From assembly GCA_014058105.1 (NCBI GenBank), contig JACGCM010002893.1:496001-560000 (forward strand): 64,000 bases of DNA, written 5' to 3'. Source of the stretch: Kingdonia uniflora. Its lineage: Eukaryota > Streptophyta > Magnoliopsida > Ranunculales > Circaeasteraceae. Of this stretch, positions 47,112 to 59,037 are shown in pieces; position 1 is the first letter of the stretch; every line of letters begins with the position of its first letter. The notes under the pieces were generated by a model, which was not told the origin of the DNA, did no database searches, and saw only the letters and a list, made by a program, of their open reading frames with translations. The position numbers were made by a program, and so were the translations under genes.

Positions 47112-47405
47112 ATGGTGTGAACTCGATCTCAGAGGATTCGTCATGCTGCAGAAGGTCGATTAGCCATAAAAACTGTTGAGGTGCGGGAGAGAATTTTTGG
47201 CTCACTCGGTTACGATGCTGAGTTACCGATAAGGGTTTGCCAGCTCGAAGGGTTAGATATCAGGAGTAGAGAACTTGAGTATGCTCGTTACTTTTATGAG
47301 TCATTCTTTCATGTATTCATGAGGAATTCGGCAGAACGAGAAAGGGTGGTGGGTTTGATTGCTAAAGTAGAGATCGATTTTGAAGATATGAGGATTGGTG
47401 AATGA
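47112..47405 (+). pseudogene. T2 antisense ORF B
   Basis: ATG 47112, then a stop at the third codon; the frame then reads TRSQRIRHAAEGRLAIKTVE and RERIFGSLGYDAELPIRVCQ, ending DFEDMRIGE at 47405. The copy in T1 (42593-42370) shares the start and the RIFG-x-L-x-YDA block. The order 'MV-x-TRS, then FG, then FY-x-x-F' is also seen in ORF A, so A and B may be duplicates. Confidence 0.55.
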
Positions 47406-48357
47406 TGTTATCAAATGCAGGTTGCTAAAGTTTTCCAAGGCTGTGATGGATACTGTTTAGATATTCTTATGAATAAGATAAATCCTGGAATGTAACATAA
47501 ATAATATAAGTCAATTAGATCCTCAATAGAAAGAATCTGTTTTAAGATTATTCAGCAAACAATTTGAAAAAAATTGAATATTTGTACGACTTTAAAATTG
47601 ACGTTAATCACTATAAGTATGATAAACAAGTACTGTGAAACAATAATACGTGAGTGCAGAAGCTTCTAGTTTTGTTTTGTATAGAAAATGAAATAGAGCT
47701 CTGACATCCCACAGTGCAAGTCATTATGAGTGAGGGGATGTTAAGAAAAGATATGGAAAGAGGGCAACAAAATACGTTAATAAATGAGGAGAGTTGTTAT
47801 GATGAAAAGGTAGTTTTATCGAAAAGGTACAAGGCGTCTGACATAGAGAGTGGAAAGAATGCCTCGGTTTAGGAATTGAGGACGGTTCATGCGAGGGGCA
47901 ATAAATTCCAGCCGCATGAGAGAGAAAAGATAAACAGTTCTTCTTCGTCTCCAAACAATCATTTTACCACAAAAGACTTGGAGAGCAATCAGAGAGAAAG
48001 GCGAAAGATCAGAAGAATAAATCAAGAGTTTTCTAAAGATGATAAACGGTTAAAGAGGGCAAAAGGTTCAGGATCTCGTAGGTAGGAATATAACAGTGTA
48101 GTGAGGAGAAAGCTTGACTCTTCTGCCAATTCGCATCTGTATATTTAAGGTTAGCAGAGATATATATGTAATATACTTTGATATTCTATAGTGTAAATAT
48201 ATATGTTATGTGTGACTGACTTATCGGAGATATATGTTGAATATATAGATATATGCATATACATAGATGGAAGAATGATAAATACTTTAACCTGTATGTA
48301 GGTCGAGCATGAGAGGCGTCGGTGTAGGTCAAAAAAGTTATGTATAGTCAGTTTTTA
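47406..48357. other. T2 spacer between ORFs B and C
   Basis: AT-rich, with 'atatatgt' microsatellite-like runs at about 48160-48270. A small basic ORF (47876-48085) has no T1 counterpart that I found. Probably leader or intron of gene C. Confidence 0.35.
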
Positions 48358-49030
48358 AGATGGGTAGGTCATTTGTTAATGAGGTTTCCACCTCTGATAA
48401 GACGAATGAGTCTGATAGCAAAGAGGAAGGAGGATTGAAATAATTTCCGAGTTTCTCTGGTCAGTTGGTATCTTATCCTCCGGGTTTTGATACTTGAGAG
48501 AATTTGGTAAAACCAGGGGGGCTATAGGAGGTAAGTGGGGTTAATGTGTAGAGTTTGCCGGCAGGCAGTTTAGGGGTTGTACGGTAGCGGAGGGGGAGGA
48601 GTATTTTTATCTTTTGACAGATTTGGAAGCAGAAAAACGGGATAGTGGTATAGACAAATCAATCTCGTTAGAGTATTTCGATGAAGATGTCCGGAGTGAC
48701 CTTTCGGAGGGTTTTCTGTGCTACCTATCTCAATTAGAGTATGGGTTATGCCTCTCCCTCACCAATTTGGGGAAGGGGGTAATGAATGCAATTGGGGCAT
48801 GTCCCATTCAAATGAACGGGAATATGTGGGAGGTCATAACTGTATGTGAGCATCTGAATGATAGGTGGGAAAGGGAGAACAAAGTGAGGAGGATAACCCC
48901 TGAGGACATTTTGCAGTTTTATGGGGTGAAGAATTTTAAGGCCAGTGGGGGGTCGTACTTCTGTGCGAGCATTACTCGGCGTCGTTTTTTCGATCTGAAT
49001 TTAGCAGGTTGAACATGGAATGACAACATC
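48358..49030 (+). pseudogene. T2 antisense gene C, conserved globular domain
   Basis: The start near ATG 48358 (MGRSFVNEVSTSDK) is followed by broken frames. The domain then reads FRGCTVAEGEEYFYLLTDLE (from about 48564), IDKSISLEYFDEDVRSDLSE, FLCYLSQLEYGLCLSLTNLG, VMNAIGACPIQMNGN and RRITPEDILQFYGVKNFKAS, ending FFDLNLAG at 49012 with a stop just after. The T1 copy (41232-40504) matches block by block, which argues for past selection on the protein. No catalytic motif or known fold is evident to me. The exon is followed by a GT donor (49109) and an AG acceptor (49187). Confidence 0.65.
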
Positions 49031-49187
49031 ATATGGGTGAAGGGTAATTGCCTTTAAAGAGATGACGAGGAACTTTTGGACCTCCGATTTAGATCTGTAA
49101 AACAAAGTAAGTATAGACATGCATAGATAGAATTATTGTTATGTTTCTTTGACAAGTGTAGTTGATAGAAAAATATGTTTATTGCAG

Positions 49188-51987
49188 GTGTGAAGTCTAC
49201 AGTGGAAAGGAAAGAGTCTTTGTTTGACGAGGTCGCAGAGGAGGAGACTGAACTCAAACTAGCTTTGGGGGAACTCGGCCTGAGTAGAAAGAAGAGAGTT
49301 AAAAGTAGGTCGAAAAAGGTTGCAAAGGCTCAGTCTACTAGGTTGATGACGGGTGTCGACAAAAGAACAAGGGAAACAAGCGGGGATGAGGTTCGAGCTA
49401 AGACTCATGGGTCAGGCAGTTTATCTCAACTGAACCTTTCGAAGAGCAAGATAGCCCACAAGTTTCCGAAGAGACAAATAAAAAAGGCTTTGCCAGCCTC
49501 TAGTACCACAGTTAGTGGTGAGATCGCGTAAGGGAAGTGGAGGAGGGTTGAGCGTTTTGGGGGTTCATGAGAGAAGGTCGCTAAGGGGCAATCTGTTTCA
49601 GGGGATGACCTCAAAGAGGTCGAGGAAAAGGCTTGGTTAGCGATTCTACAAGGAAAGGAAGACACGAACCATATGACAAGTTTATATTACCAGATATAAA
49701 TGTTTAATATACTTTGAGCTAGTAACTGAGGTCGATATAATTTTTGCAGGTTACTCACCTTGTCAAGGGGATTTGGCTAAGTATAGAAAAATAAGAATCT
49801 GAGCTGATAAAGGTAAAGAGCGAGCTGGAGAAAAACCTGGCTCGGGCCAAGACCGATGCCTTGAAAGAAGTCAAGCAGCTGAAGGTTGCTCATGCCATAG
49901 CGATTAGCCAGTTACAGGTTGAGGCAAAGGCTACTTTAGACGAGATGGCTGAGGAACGTGACAGACTAGGTCGTCACTTGATGTTGAAGGGCTACTTTCA
50001 GGAGGAGGTGGATGCCATTAAGGCTAGCACCTATGCTAAAGAATAAGAGGAGGAAGCAGAAGTACTATTGTGGACGGTTTGGATGGTGTCTCCCCCCAAA
50101 TAGTGCTTGATAACCAAGGGGATGATGTTGAGCTCCCAGAAGGTAGGAGTGAGAAGGTAGGGTAGACATGTGTTTTGTCTGAATATTTGTATGTTGTAAG
50201 CTTTTGTGCTGGAAAGGAACTGCTGTATGTTGACTTTGTTTATAAATCTTTTGAAGGTAGTTAAAGAGATGAGTCTCAGGATAAATGACCTAGAATTTGG
50301 ACTTGTCAGGGAAATAGAGACCTCAAAGGCCTTGTTGTCTGCACAAGCAGAGTTGCAGGTTAGATTTGAAATAGGTTGCTTAATCTTTGTGTTATACCAA
50401 CGCTAAGTTAAGTAAATAGGATAGAAATGCATAGCAAAAATCTAACACTATTAATACTGATTAGGATATCGAAAATGTGTACCTTGTATGCCGAAAGAAT
50501 ATTAGTGAAGTGTTCATCTGAGAATGGACTCCAAACTTTTAATCTAAAAGTATTTAGAAACAGATGCCTAGAACCCACGTAGTCTCTTAAAATGTTGTAT
50601 GTATATGTAGAAATGATACTTTATGAATCGAACTGTACTAAATCGTCGTTATATATCTCAGGTTGAATTGGATGCATCTCGCGTACGTGAGGATCACGCT
50701 CATGTGCAATCGGGAATTTGTGGAGCAGTTCGATAGGATGAAGAAGATGAATGAGAACCGGGAGGATCAGTACGTAAAGGCACACTTCTGACTAGAGAAG
50801 TTGAATCAGGTCAAGGAGAAAAAATCTGGGATTAAGAAGGGATTATAAGATTTATCCGAGGCAACAGAGCATGCCGAAAATCTTTAACATCAGGTTGATG
50901 CGTTGGCTGTGAAGGGTAAGCAGGTGGATATGGCTCAATACCGTATTCAGGCGTTGGAACAAACTGAGGAATTATGTCGATCTGATCTTAATAGCTGCAG
51001 GATCGAGCTAGAGCGAATGAGACAAAAATTCATTGAAAAAGATGAGTTGAGGGTAGCTCGAAAAAACCTATCGGCGTCGGAGGCCGCAGCTGAACACTTG
51101 CAAACAGCCCTCCCCGTAAAGGATATGGAATTCTGAGAAATGCAGCGCATGTGTGATGGCTTAAATGAGAGAGTCGCTCGTCTTAAAGCCGAAAGGGATT
51201 AAGCCATTGCTCGTACCAAGAAAACTGAGGCTAGCGAGCATTCTGGGGGAAGTAGAACTATGATTAAGGCTCCCCTAGTTCAAGGGGATGTCGTTAGTCT
51301 CTCAAGTCGCATTAGAGAGCTAGAAAGTAATGTATCCCGAATTCAGGGGCATGTTCTGAGGGGAAATGCAGTTTGAGGGAATGTCAGCATAAACTAGACG
51401 CTGCTCTTATCAGGGAGCGAATTTTGGAGGGGGAGATAAGAGCTAATGATTTGCTAGTAAAGAGAAAGGATGATTTATTGAAGGATCTGCCTGCGAGAGA
51501 GGAGTTGAACGCTAAGCTTTGGATGCTTCATGCTCGGGTAGTAGAATTACAAGCCATGAATTTGGTTGAGTCAGAGCAGTATATTGCCAAATTGAAAGAA
51601 GAAGCCATTCGCCACGATAGGATTGATGCGGATAGAAACGCTTGGAAGGATACTTATGTTAGTATAAAGGTGCGTCACAAGAGGTTGAAGGCTAGGTTCG
51701 CAAAAGTGGCAGTACCTGATGTGGCTTGATCTAACTTGTTAAAGGTAATTGTTACATATTTTGTAGAGGAAGTTAAAAGGCTTAAGTCAGAATGAGATAC
51801 CTTGCTCAAAACTCTGTCAGATAAGGGATGCACCTGTAGAGCTGAGATAGATCGAGGTAACTGTCTGGGAGTCATGGAGACCCAATTGGGCCCTCGAACT
51901 GCAGACTTAGCAGAACGAGGTAGGGTTGTTGTGGCTCACGAACTGAAAGATAGGCCTCTTGATGATGTGGGGGGAAAGCATTGCTGA
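49188..51987 (+). pseudogene. T2 antisense gene C, coiled-coil exons
   Basis: Exon-like pieces separated by GT...AG gaps: 49188-49700, 49750-50160, about 50259-50358, and 50661-51987 with stops. The first has KKRVKSRSKKVAKAQSTRLM, a basic patch. Later parts (EVKQLKVAHAIAISQLQVEA, RINDLEFGLVREIETSKALL, AQYRIQALEQTEELC, KLDAALIRERILEGEIRAND) show long heptad-like coiled coil. The end, EEVKRLKSE then CRAEIDRGNCLGVMETQLG, matches T1 34227-34637. A scaffold or partner-binding role in the particle or nucleus is conceivable but unproven. Confidence 0.6.
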
Positions 51988-52059
51988 CACTGTATCAGTA
52001 GGGAAAAATCTTTTGTAATATGATTTTGACCTGAAAATAAGTAAAATTGTTGCAGATAC

Positions 52060-53105
52060 ATTGTTAAGATGAAAGCTAGTATGACCATTGGTTTATCTTG
52101 TGTCGGGTGGGATCCTTGATATAAAACAAATTTTTACATTCGTTCTATTCGCAGAAATGTAGAGGGGTTGCTAGACCAAGTGTTATCCTTGACCTAGGCT
52201 TATAGAAATGTCATAGACATATTGAAAAAAATAAAAGCTAGTATGACTTTTGCCTTATCTTATTCATGGTTGTGTCTTTGATGTGAGGCAAGCTTTTACA
52301 CTTGTCACAATCGCAGAGCTGTAGAGATTCGGCTGAACCAAGTTGTATGCTCGATCCAGCCTACTGGTGTAGACCAAACAAGTTATAAAAGATAAAGACT
52401 AGTATTACCTATGTTTTATCTCTTTCTTGGCTCTTTAAAGTTGAACAATTTTGTACACTTGCCACCGCGCAGATATGTATAGATTCAGCTGAACCAAGTT
52501 GTATGCTCGATCCAGCCTACTGGTGTAGACCAAACAAGTTGTAAAAGATGAAGACTAGTATTACCTATGTCTTATCTCTTGCTTGGCTCTTTAAAGTTGA
52601 ACAAGTTTTCACACTTGCCACCTTCGCAGATATGTATAGATTCAACTGAACCAAGTTGTATGCTCGATCCAGCCTACTGGTGTGGACCAAACAAGTTATA
52701 AAAAATGAAGACTAGTATTACTTATGTCTTATCTCTTGCTTGGCTCTTTGAAGTTGAGCAAGTTTTCACACTTGCCACCCTCACAGATATATATAGATTC
52801 AGCTGAACCAAGTTGTATGCTCAATCCAGCCTACTGGTGCAGACCAAACAAGTTTCAAAAGATCAAGACTAGTATTACATATGTCTTATCTTTTGCTTGG
52901 CTCTTTGAAGTTAAACAAGTTTTCACATCCACCCTCGCAGATATGTATAGATTCAGCTGAACCAAGTTGTATGCTTGATCCAGCCTACTGGTGTGGACCA
53001 AACAAGTTGTAAAAGATGAAGACTAGTATTACCTATGTCTTATCTCATGCATGGCTCTTTGAAGTTGAACAAGTTTTCACACTTGCCACCCTCACAGATA
53101 TGCAG
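52060..53105. repeat. 157-bp tandem array between T2 pol and antisense gene C
   Basis: About seven units. The phase marker (C/T)TTATC(T) falls at about 52092, 52256, 52415, 52571, 52728, 52885 and 53039; the last four intervals are 156, 157, 157 and 154 bases. Units contain 'gactagtattacctatgtc', 'cttggctctttgaagttga', 'cacacttgccacc', 'cagatatgtatagattcag' and 'gatccagcctactggtgt'. The first two are more diverged. T1 has only remnants (33950-34090), so the array grew in this copy or subfamily. Confidence 0.9.
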
Positions 53106-53345
53106 TGGCAGAAGCCAACGAAGTTCCTCGATTGAACTTATGGAATGTGGATTGTAAGTTATTATTATCTATGCTTGAATCTGTGGAATATGAACGACTG
53201 TTTCGTAAAGAGATTGACATTATGTAAAAAAACTTTCATTGATAAGTTCATAATTTACATTGGATGGGGATAAGAATCTCACTTTTGGAATTGATAACAA
53301 ACAGCAAAACATGGAAATAGAGTAGTGAGACGACTAACGATAGTA

Positions 53346-56300
53346 TCATTTCAGTCGTCTAGTGTTCCAAGGATTTGAAATGGGGATACCCTCTTCGGTC
53401 ATGAGATAGTATGATCCCCGGCCTGAGAGACCTGTGATAATGAATAGACCCTCCCAATTGTTGGTTAATTTTCCAGCGTGAGACTTTTTGCAATGTTGAT
53501 GAATTTCTCGTAAGACAAGATCTTTGAATTGGAAGGTGCGGCTCCTGACTCGGTTATTGGAAGACATGGCCAGTATATGATGGTATCGACCTAGGTTAGC
53601 AATGGTGCGTTCCCTGGTTTCATATATCATATTGAGGTTGTAAGCCAATTCGACCTTATTTTCTTCATCAGTTAGCGCGTGATCCCGAACTGGAGGATGA
53701 TATTCAGAAGGAATAATTGCCTCAGTGTCATAAGCAAGGAGGAATGAAGTACACCCCGTGGACTGTCGAGGAGTAGTTCAATACTCCCACAGGACGTGAG
53801 GTAGCTCGCAGACCCAATTACCTTTTTCCTGTGAGTGAAACCGCTTTTTAAGTCTATCCGCGATGGTTTTGTTGGTAATTTCAGCTTGACCATTGCCTTG
53901 AGGATAGTATGGATTTGATGGTGAATGGATGATATCGTGGTGATTTAAAAAGGTTACGATCTTTTCTCCCACGAATTGGGGCCTGTTATCGATACAAATT
54001 AGGTGGGGGTACCCGAATCGAGTGATTATGTGGTTCCAGATAAAAGAGATGACCTCTTCTTCTCTGGTTCGACATAGTGGAATTACTTCTACCCATTTTG
54101 TAAAGTAATTGATATCTACGAGTAGATGGTGGAGATTACCTGGAGAGTTAGGGAATTCGCCGACGAGGTCTAGTGCCCATCTTTTGAATGGCCAGAAAAT
54201 CTTGCTTGAATAGAGCTCGAGCGCAGGGGCGCGTATCATAATTCCATGTCTCTGGCAGGTATCGCATCTGCGAGAATATTCTTCTGCTTGCATGAGGATA
54301 CCGGGCCAAAATACTCCTTGAGTTATTGTTTTGTTTGCTAATGATCTACCTGCGGCGTGGGAGCCACAAGTTCCTTCATTTAATTCGCGGAGTAGCTCGT
54401 TTACTTTCGATTTTGAGAGGCACTTGAGGTAAGGTCCTGTAATGGATAGACGGTAAAGCCTGCCATTTTGAGCCATGTAATTTTTTGAGTTGTTGATCAG
54501 TTGTCTGCGTTCTTTCGAATCTGTTGGAAGTGGTCCATCGTATTTGTTGTCGACGCCGAGGTAATCTAAGAAAGGCTTTCGCCAATTATCGTTTCCCCAT
54601 TTATCGCCCCCAGTATTGGTCGTGCATACTGATATATGATAAATGTTGGGGGTTGAAATGATTTCAATCTGGAGATATCGAGTTTCCGTACCCAAGACCC
54701 CGGCTAGATACGTCAAGGAATCGGTGTGTCTATTCTCCCCTCGAGGAAAATATTTGAGAGTCGCTTTCGCAAACTTCCTCATCCTATCTACAATGATTGT
54801 CGCATATTTAATCATCTTCCCATTCTTCTTGTACTGCTCGGAATAATGATGAACGATGAGTAATGAATTTGTATAAACTGAGAGTTCGGGGACGTCGAGC
54901 TCAAGAGCGAGGTCGAGTCCATGAATGAGAGCTTCATATTCGGTGACATTATTTGAGGCCTCGAAATCCAGGCGGATTGATTTCCCAATTCTGTCATTTA
55001 AAGGGGTAATCAAAATGATCCCGATTCCTGAACCTGCGGGTCCAGCTGATCCATCGATGAGAAGCCCCCACCCTGACGTGGTGATCCAGTTAGCTCACTC
55101 GTCGAATGGCTTGGGAGGTGGATTTTCTGGCGTGCCTTCAGTAAAGTCTGGATCGTGCTCCTCCTACTGGAAAATCTGCGAGGATATTAACAACGGCCTG
55201 ACCTTTCCCTGAATGACGTTGTTCAAACTTTATATCATGTTTGCCTAAACTGACTGACCACTGTTGCACTCTTCGTGACTTCTCTTATTTGGATAGAACT
55301 TCCCGAAGTGGGTAGTTCGTCATCACTTTGACGGAATGCGCTTGGAAGTAGTGTTTGAGTTTCTGCGAAGTATAAATAAGGGTGAGAAGAAGTTTCTCAA
55401 TTTTAGAGTACCTTGTTTATGCTGATGTAAGTTTTTGGCCGATAAAGAAGATTGGCTTCTCGATTTTCCCTTCCAGACAAATAAGAACCGAGCTGAGAGA
55501 AGTGTCGGTGACTGCTAGGTAGATAATCAGTTCCTCATTACCTACTGGGGTACCCATTATGAGGGTCTTCCCAAATAGATTTTGAGATCCTGAAAAGCTA
55601 TTTCGCATTATGGTGTCCATGTGACTTCTGCGGTTGGTTGGACCTTTTCTCTTTTGGTACATCATCGGAGTAACAGGAATAGCTAACGGCAGCGGTCTGA
55701 AGATTTGGAGATGGAACGGTTGATCGCGGCAATCTTGTCGACGAGTTTTTGGACGTCTTTCATTGTCTTTGGAGAAGGCATGTCAAGGAGAGCGCAGATT
55801 TGATCTGGATCAGCTTCAATCCCTTTCTTGCTGATGAGGTGGCCTAGGAAGCGGCCCGAATGTACCCCGAATTGACATTTATTTGGGTTGAGACGCATTA
55901 TGTAAGATCGAAAGATGTTGAATATTGTCTTGAGATCTGAGAGGTAATTTTCTGACTATATGCCTTTGCACAAGAGATCATCAATGTAGACTTCAATGAT
56001 TTTTCCCAGGTGTGCTTTGAACATAGCAGTCATCAATCGTTGGTATGTGGCCCCTGCGTTCTTGAGCCCGAAGGGCATGACTTTGTAATAGTAAAGGCCA
56101 CTTTCGGTGATAAATGTTGTATTCTCTTAATCTTCTTCGAGGAGTGGTATTTTGTTATATCCTGAAGTAGCGTCCATCATAGATAGGAGATCGTGGCCTA
56201 CAGTGGAGTCGAGGATCTGATGAATGTTGGGAAGAGGAAAACTGTCCTTTAGGGTGTATTTATTTAGATCTGTAAAATCTACGCAAACGCAAACTTTTTC

Positions 56301-57240
56301 GCTCTTTTATGGGATAGCGACAATGTTGGATATCCAGTCCAGATACTTGGCTTCTCGAATGAATCCAACTCTGATCAATTTCTCGATCTCAGTGTTAACT
56401 TCATCTCAAAGACATGGTGAGAGTCATCGATGTTTCTGCTTGACCGCCGGGGAATTGACGTTGATGGCTTGCTTGTAGCAGGCCATCGCTGGATCGACTC
56501 TGGGATTTTCTTCGAAAGACCATGCAAAAACGTCTCGATTGAGTTGCAAGAACTGGATGAGAATGTCATTTTCACGTTGAACCAACTTAGTTCCGATGAA
56601 TGTGCCTCTGCTAGGTCCATCAATATTGACGTATTTTGTGGGTTCCTCTGTAGGTGATTGGTCGTTGTGGTGATCCCGTTTCTGTAATTGTTGTACGACA
56701 AATTTGTCTGAAGTATCAAAGATGGCTAAGACAGTATTTTCACAAGCTCGAGAAAGTTTCTGGCTACCTCGGATTTCATAAATACCGTTATTGTGTTTGA
56801 AGCAAAGTGTTTGATGATAAGTGGAAGCGATTGTTTCCATATTGTATATCTAGCAACGGTCCATAATCCCAAGATAGTGAGACTTGGCATTGATGACGTA
56901 GAAAACGACGTCGATAGTGGCTGGTCCTGCGATAATAGGTAAGATAATCTTGCCTACTCATTCTTCTCGGGAGTCATTGAACCCGCTGATGTCGGTGTCG
57001 CTCTGAATGACTTGGTCAGCTAACCCCATCTGGTCGATCGTACTCTGAAAAAGAATTTCAATACCACTTCTAGTATCGATCATCATTGTGTGCATGACAA
57101 ACTGCTTCATCTTGAGCATAATGACTAACACATTATGATGTAGAAATTTGACATGACTAGTATCGCAATCCTTGAAAGAGATTCCTAGTCGGCGATTGCT
57201 TGATTCAGGAAGAAGTTTGGCTTCTTTGTCTTGAAGTATA
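53346..57240 (-). pseudogene. T2 pol: protease, RT, two RNase H domains, integrase
   Basis: On the minus strand, protease has DTRSG near 57080 where DTGSG is expected. RT shows VYIDDLL (about 55980) and LNPNKCQFGVHSGRFLGHLI (about 55885). The first RNase H lies around 55660-55200. A 411-codon open stretch (55013-53778) holds the second RNase H-like domain (TEYEALIHGLDLALELDVPE, GENRHTDSLTYLAG). It also holds integrase with its finger (GTCGSHAAGRSL, CDTCQRHG) and catalytic residues in LDLVGEFP, CIDNRPQF and GNGQAEITNK. The C-terminal part continues to 53346 (FQFKDLVLREIHQH). Integrase is the best preserved domain; stops elsewhere make the element inactive. Confidence 0.9.
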
Positions 57241-57379
57241 AGATCACAGCATTCGGAGAGCCTTCTGCGCTTTGATCGGTTAGAATTGTTGATCTGATTA
57301 TTTTGATCATGTTGCTGAGGTGTATGTAGTAGAGATACTTCTCCTCAACATTGTCGTTGACCTGAACAACTTCAAGTTA

Positions 57380-58965
57380 TTTCTTATGGTTGCCATCCTG
57401 GTATGACTTCAGGTCGACAATGTATTCGAGCATTCGTTCTTCCTTAAAAATGAGCTCGAGTATCCGCTGTATAGCGTAGCAATTGTCAGTAGAATGATGA
57501 TTTACCTTATAGTGTAGGCAAAAAGGCCCACCCTCAATGGGCTCTAGTGGCCGAGAGACGTGGTAGAGCAGATCCTTTAACAGTAGTGGAAAAAGTGCAG
57601 AGACTCAGACGTTCAGCTTTGGGAGTACGGTTTTGTTTTGCGGACCACTTCTCTGAGGGTACTCAGCATTTCCCTTGGTGCGTTTATGATCCCCTTGTTC
57701 CTCCTTAGGCTCGTTGGTCCGTTCGGCAAGTGGGAATTTCGTGGAGAGGACAGACTTAATAGATTTTTGTCGCTCAGACATCATCCTCTCTAAGTTAACG
57801 TAACCGTTGACCTTGGTGATCATCTCCTCCAACGTCGTAGGTTTGTTAAGGAATAGGTACTCCTTGGCTTTGCAATCAAGCCGGAGAGCATTGGTGAACG
57901 CGGTCACAACTGTCTTTGGGTCGAAGTTATCTACCTTTCTTGCAAGCTCCAGGAATTTCATTGAAAAATCTTCGAGCTTCTCTCCTTGTGACTGCTTAAG
58001 ACATATTAGAGAATACAAGTTCTCATCTTTGTCTCTGTGTGGGCATATGTTTTGATTAACCATTTTTGTAGCTGATCAAATGTGTAGATAGATTCCTCAG
58101 GGAGATAGTGGAACCATCGAAGTGGTTCTTCCTGTAAACTTATGGCGAACAGTCGGCAGAGAATGTGGTTGAGATTGGAGTACAACCCTAATGAATCGCG
58201 ATATTGCTGGATATGCTCCATCGGGTTTGTACCTTAGTACTTGTGAATTTGGAGAGTATGGAAACCTTTTGGTATTTCCATATTGAATAGTTCTTTGGCA
58301 ATCGGACTTCCTTGCAACGTCGTGGTGTCGCCGGTAGCTCCCAGAACTTGTGCCTCGATCAGCTCCTTAATTCGTTGATCCATATGCTCTTTTGTGACAT
58401 AATGATATGTTGGCTGGATTGTTGGATGTGCTGGCAGGGGATGATGAGTCTCCGTAATTTCACTTAAACAGTCTCGTGCTGGAATCTGACAGATAGGTTG
58501 CTGGTCTTCCTCCTGATGAATGGGAATCTGGTGTCCCCGACTGATTTCTGATTGGACTTCTCCTCTAAAATGGATGGAGGGTTGCGGCCTATGTGGTAGA
58601 TTTCTGAAGATTGCTTTACTGGTGACCCCCCTAGGTCCCAACCTTTCCCTCGCCGAGATGCGGGAGGTCTCTAGAAGTTGATCGTGACCTATGTCAGGAG
58701 GGGTCCACTGAGTATTTTGTAAAGTCTCAAGTGTAGTCTGCATCGTTATCATTTGATCTTCGTGTCGTTTGAGCGCTGTTAAACGAGCTTGTCATTCTGC
58801 ATCGAACTCTTTTTTTTGGATCTCGCGATCTTTTGTCAATTGAAGTTCAAGCTCGACACGTTTCTCTACTTCTGCGTGGAGATTCGCCCGTAACTTGGTG
58901 AGTTGTCCCGGATCCACAAAAATTTTGAGCTGAGTTCCTGCGGCCTGTCGTCTGGAAGAAACCAT
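57380..58965 (-). pseudogene. T2 gag
   Basis: Starts at ATG 58965 on the minus strand (MVSSRRQAAGTQLK). It runs through coiled-coil-like sequence, then ARERLGPRGVTSKAIFRN, AKELFNMEIPKGFH and the gag core HIQQYRDSLGLYSNLNHILC (about 58215). LFLNKPTTLEEMITKVNGYV follows (about 57855). Near 57540 comes a knuckle-like CLHYKVNHHSTDNCYA. Open pieces are 58752-58234, 58221-58006 and 58063-57605, with a few stops and a frameshift between them. Gag packages the RNA. Confidence 0.85.
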
Positions 58966-59019
58966 AGTTGAAAATTATAATGAAAGACTGCCGTAGGATA
59001 TCGTGGATATACAATCTTT

Positions 59020-59037
59020 CCCACAGACGGTGCCAAA
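59020..59037 (-). other. T2 primer-binding site
   Basis: On the minus strand TTTGGCACCGTCTGTGGG directly follows the 5' LTR. It is close to the same site of T1 and T3. Confidence 0.85.
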
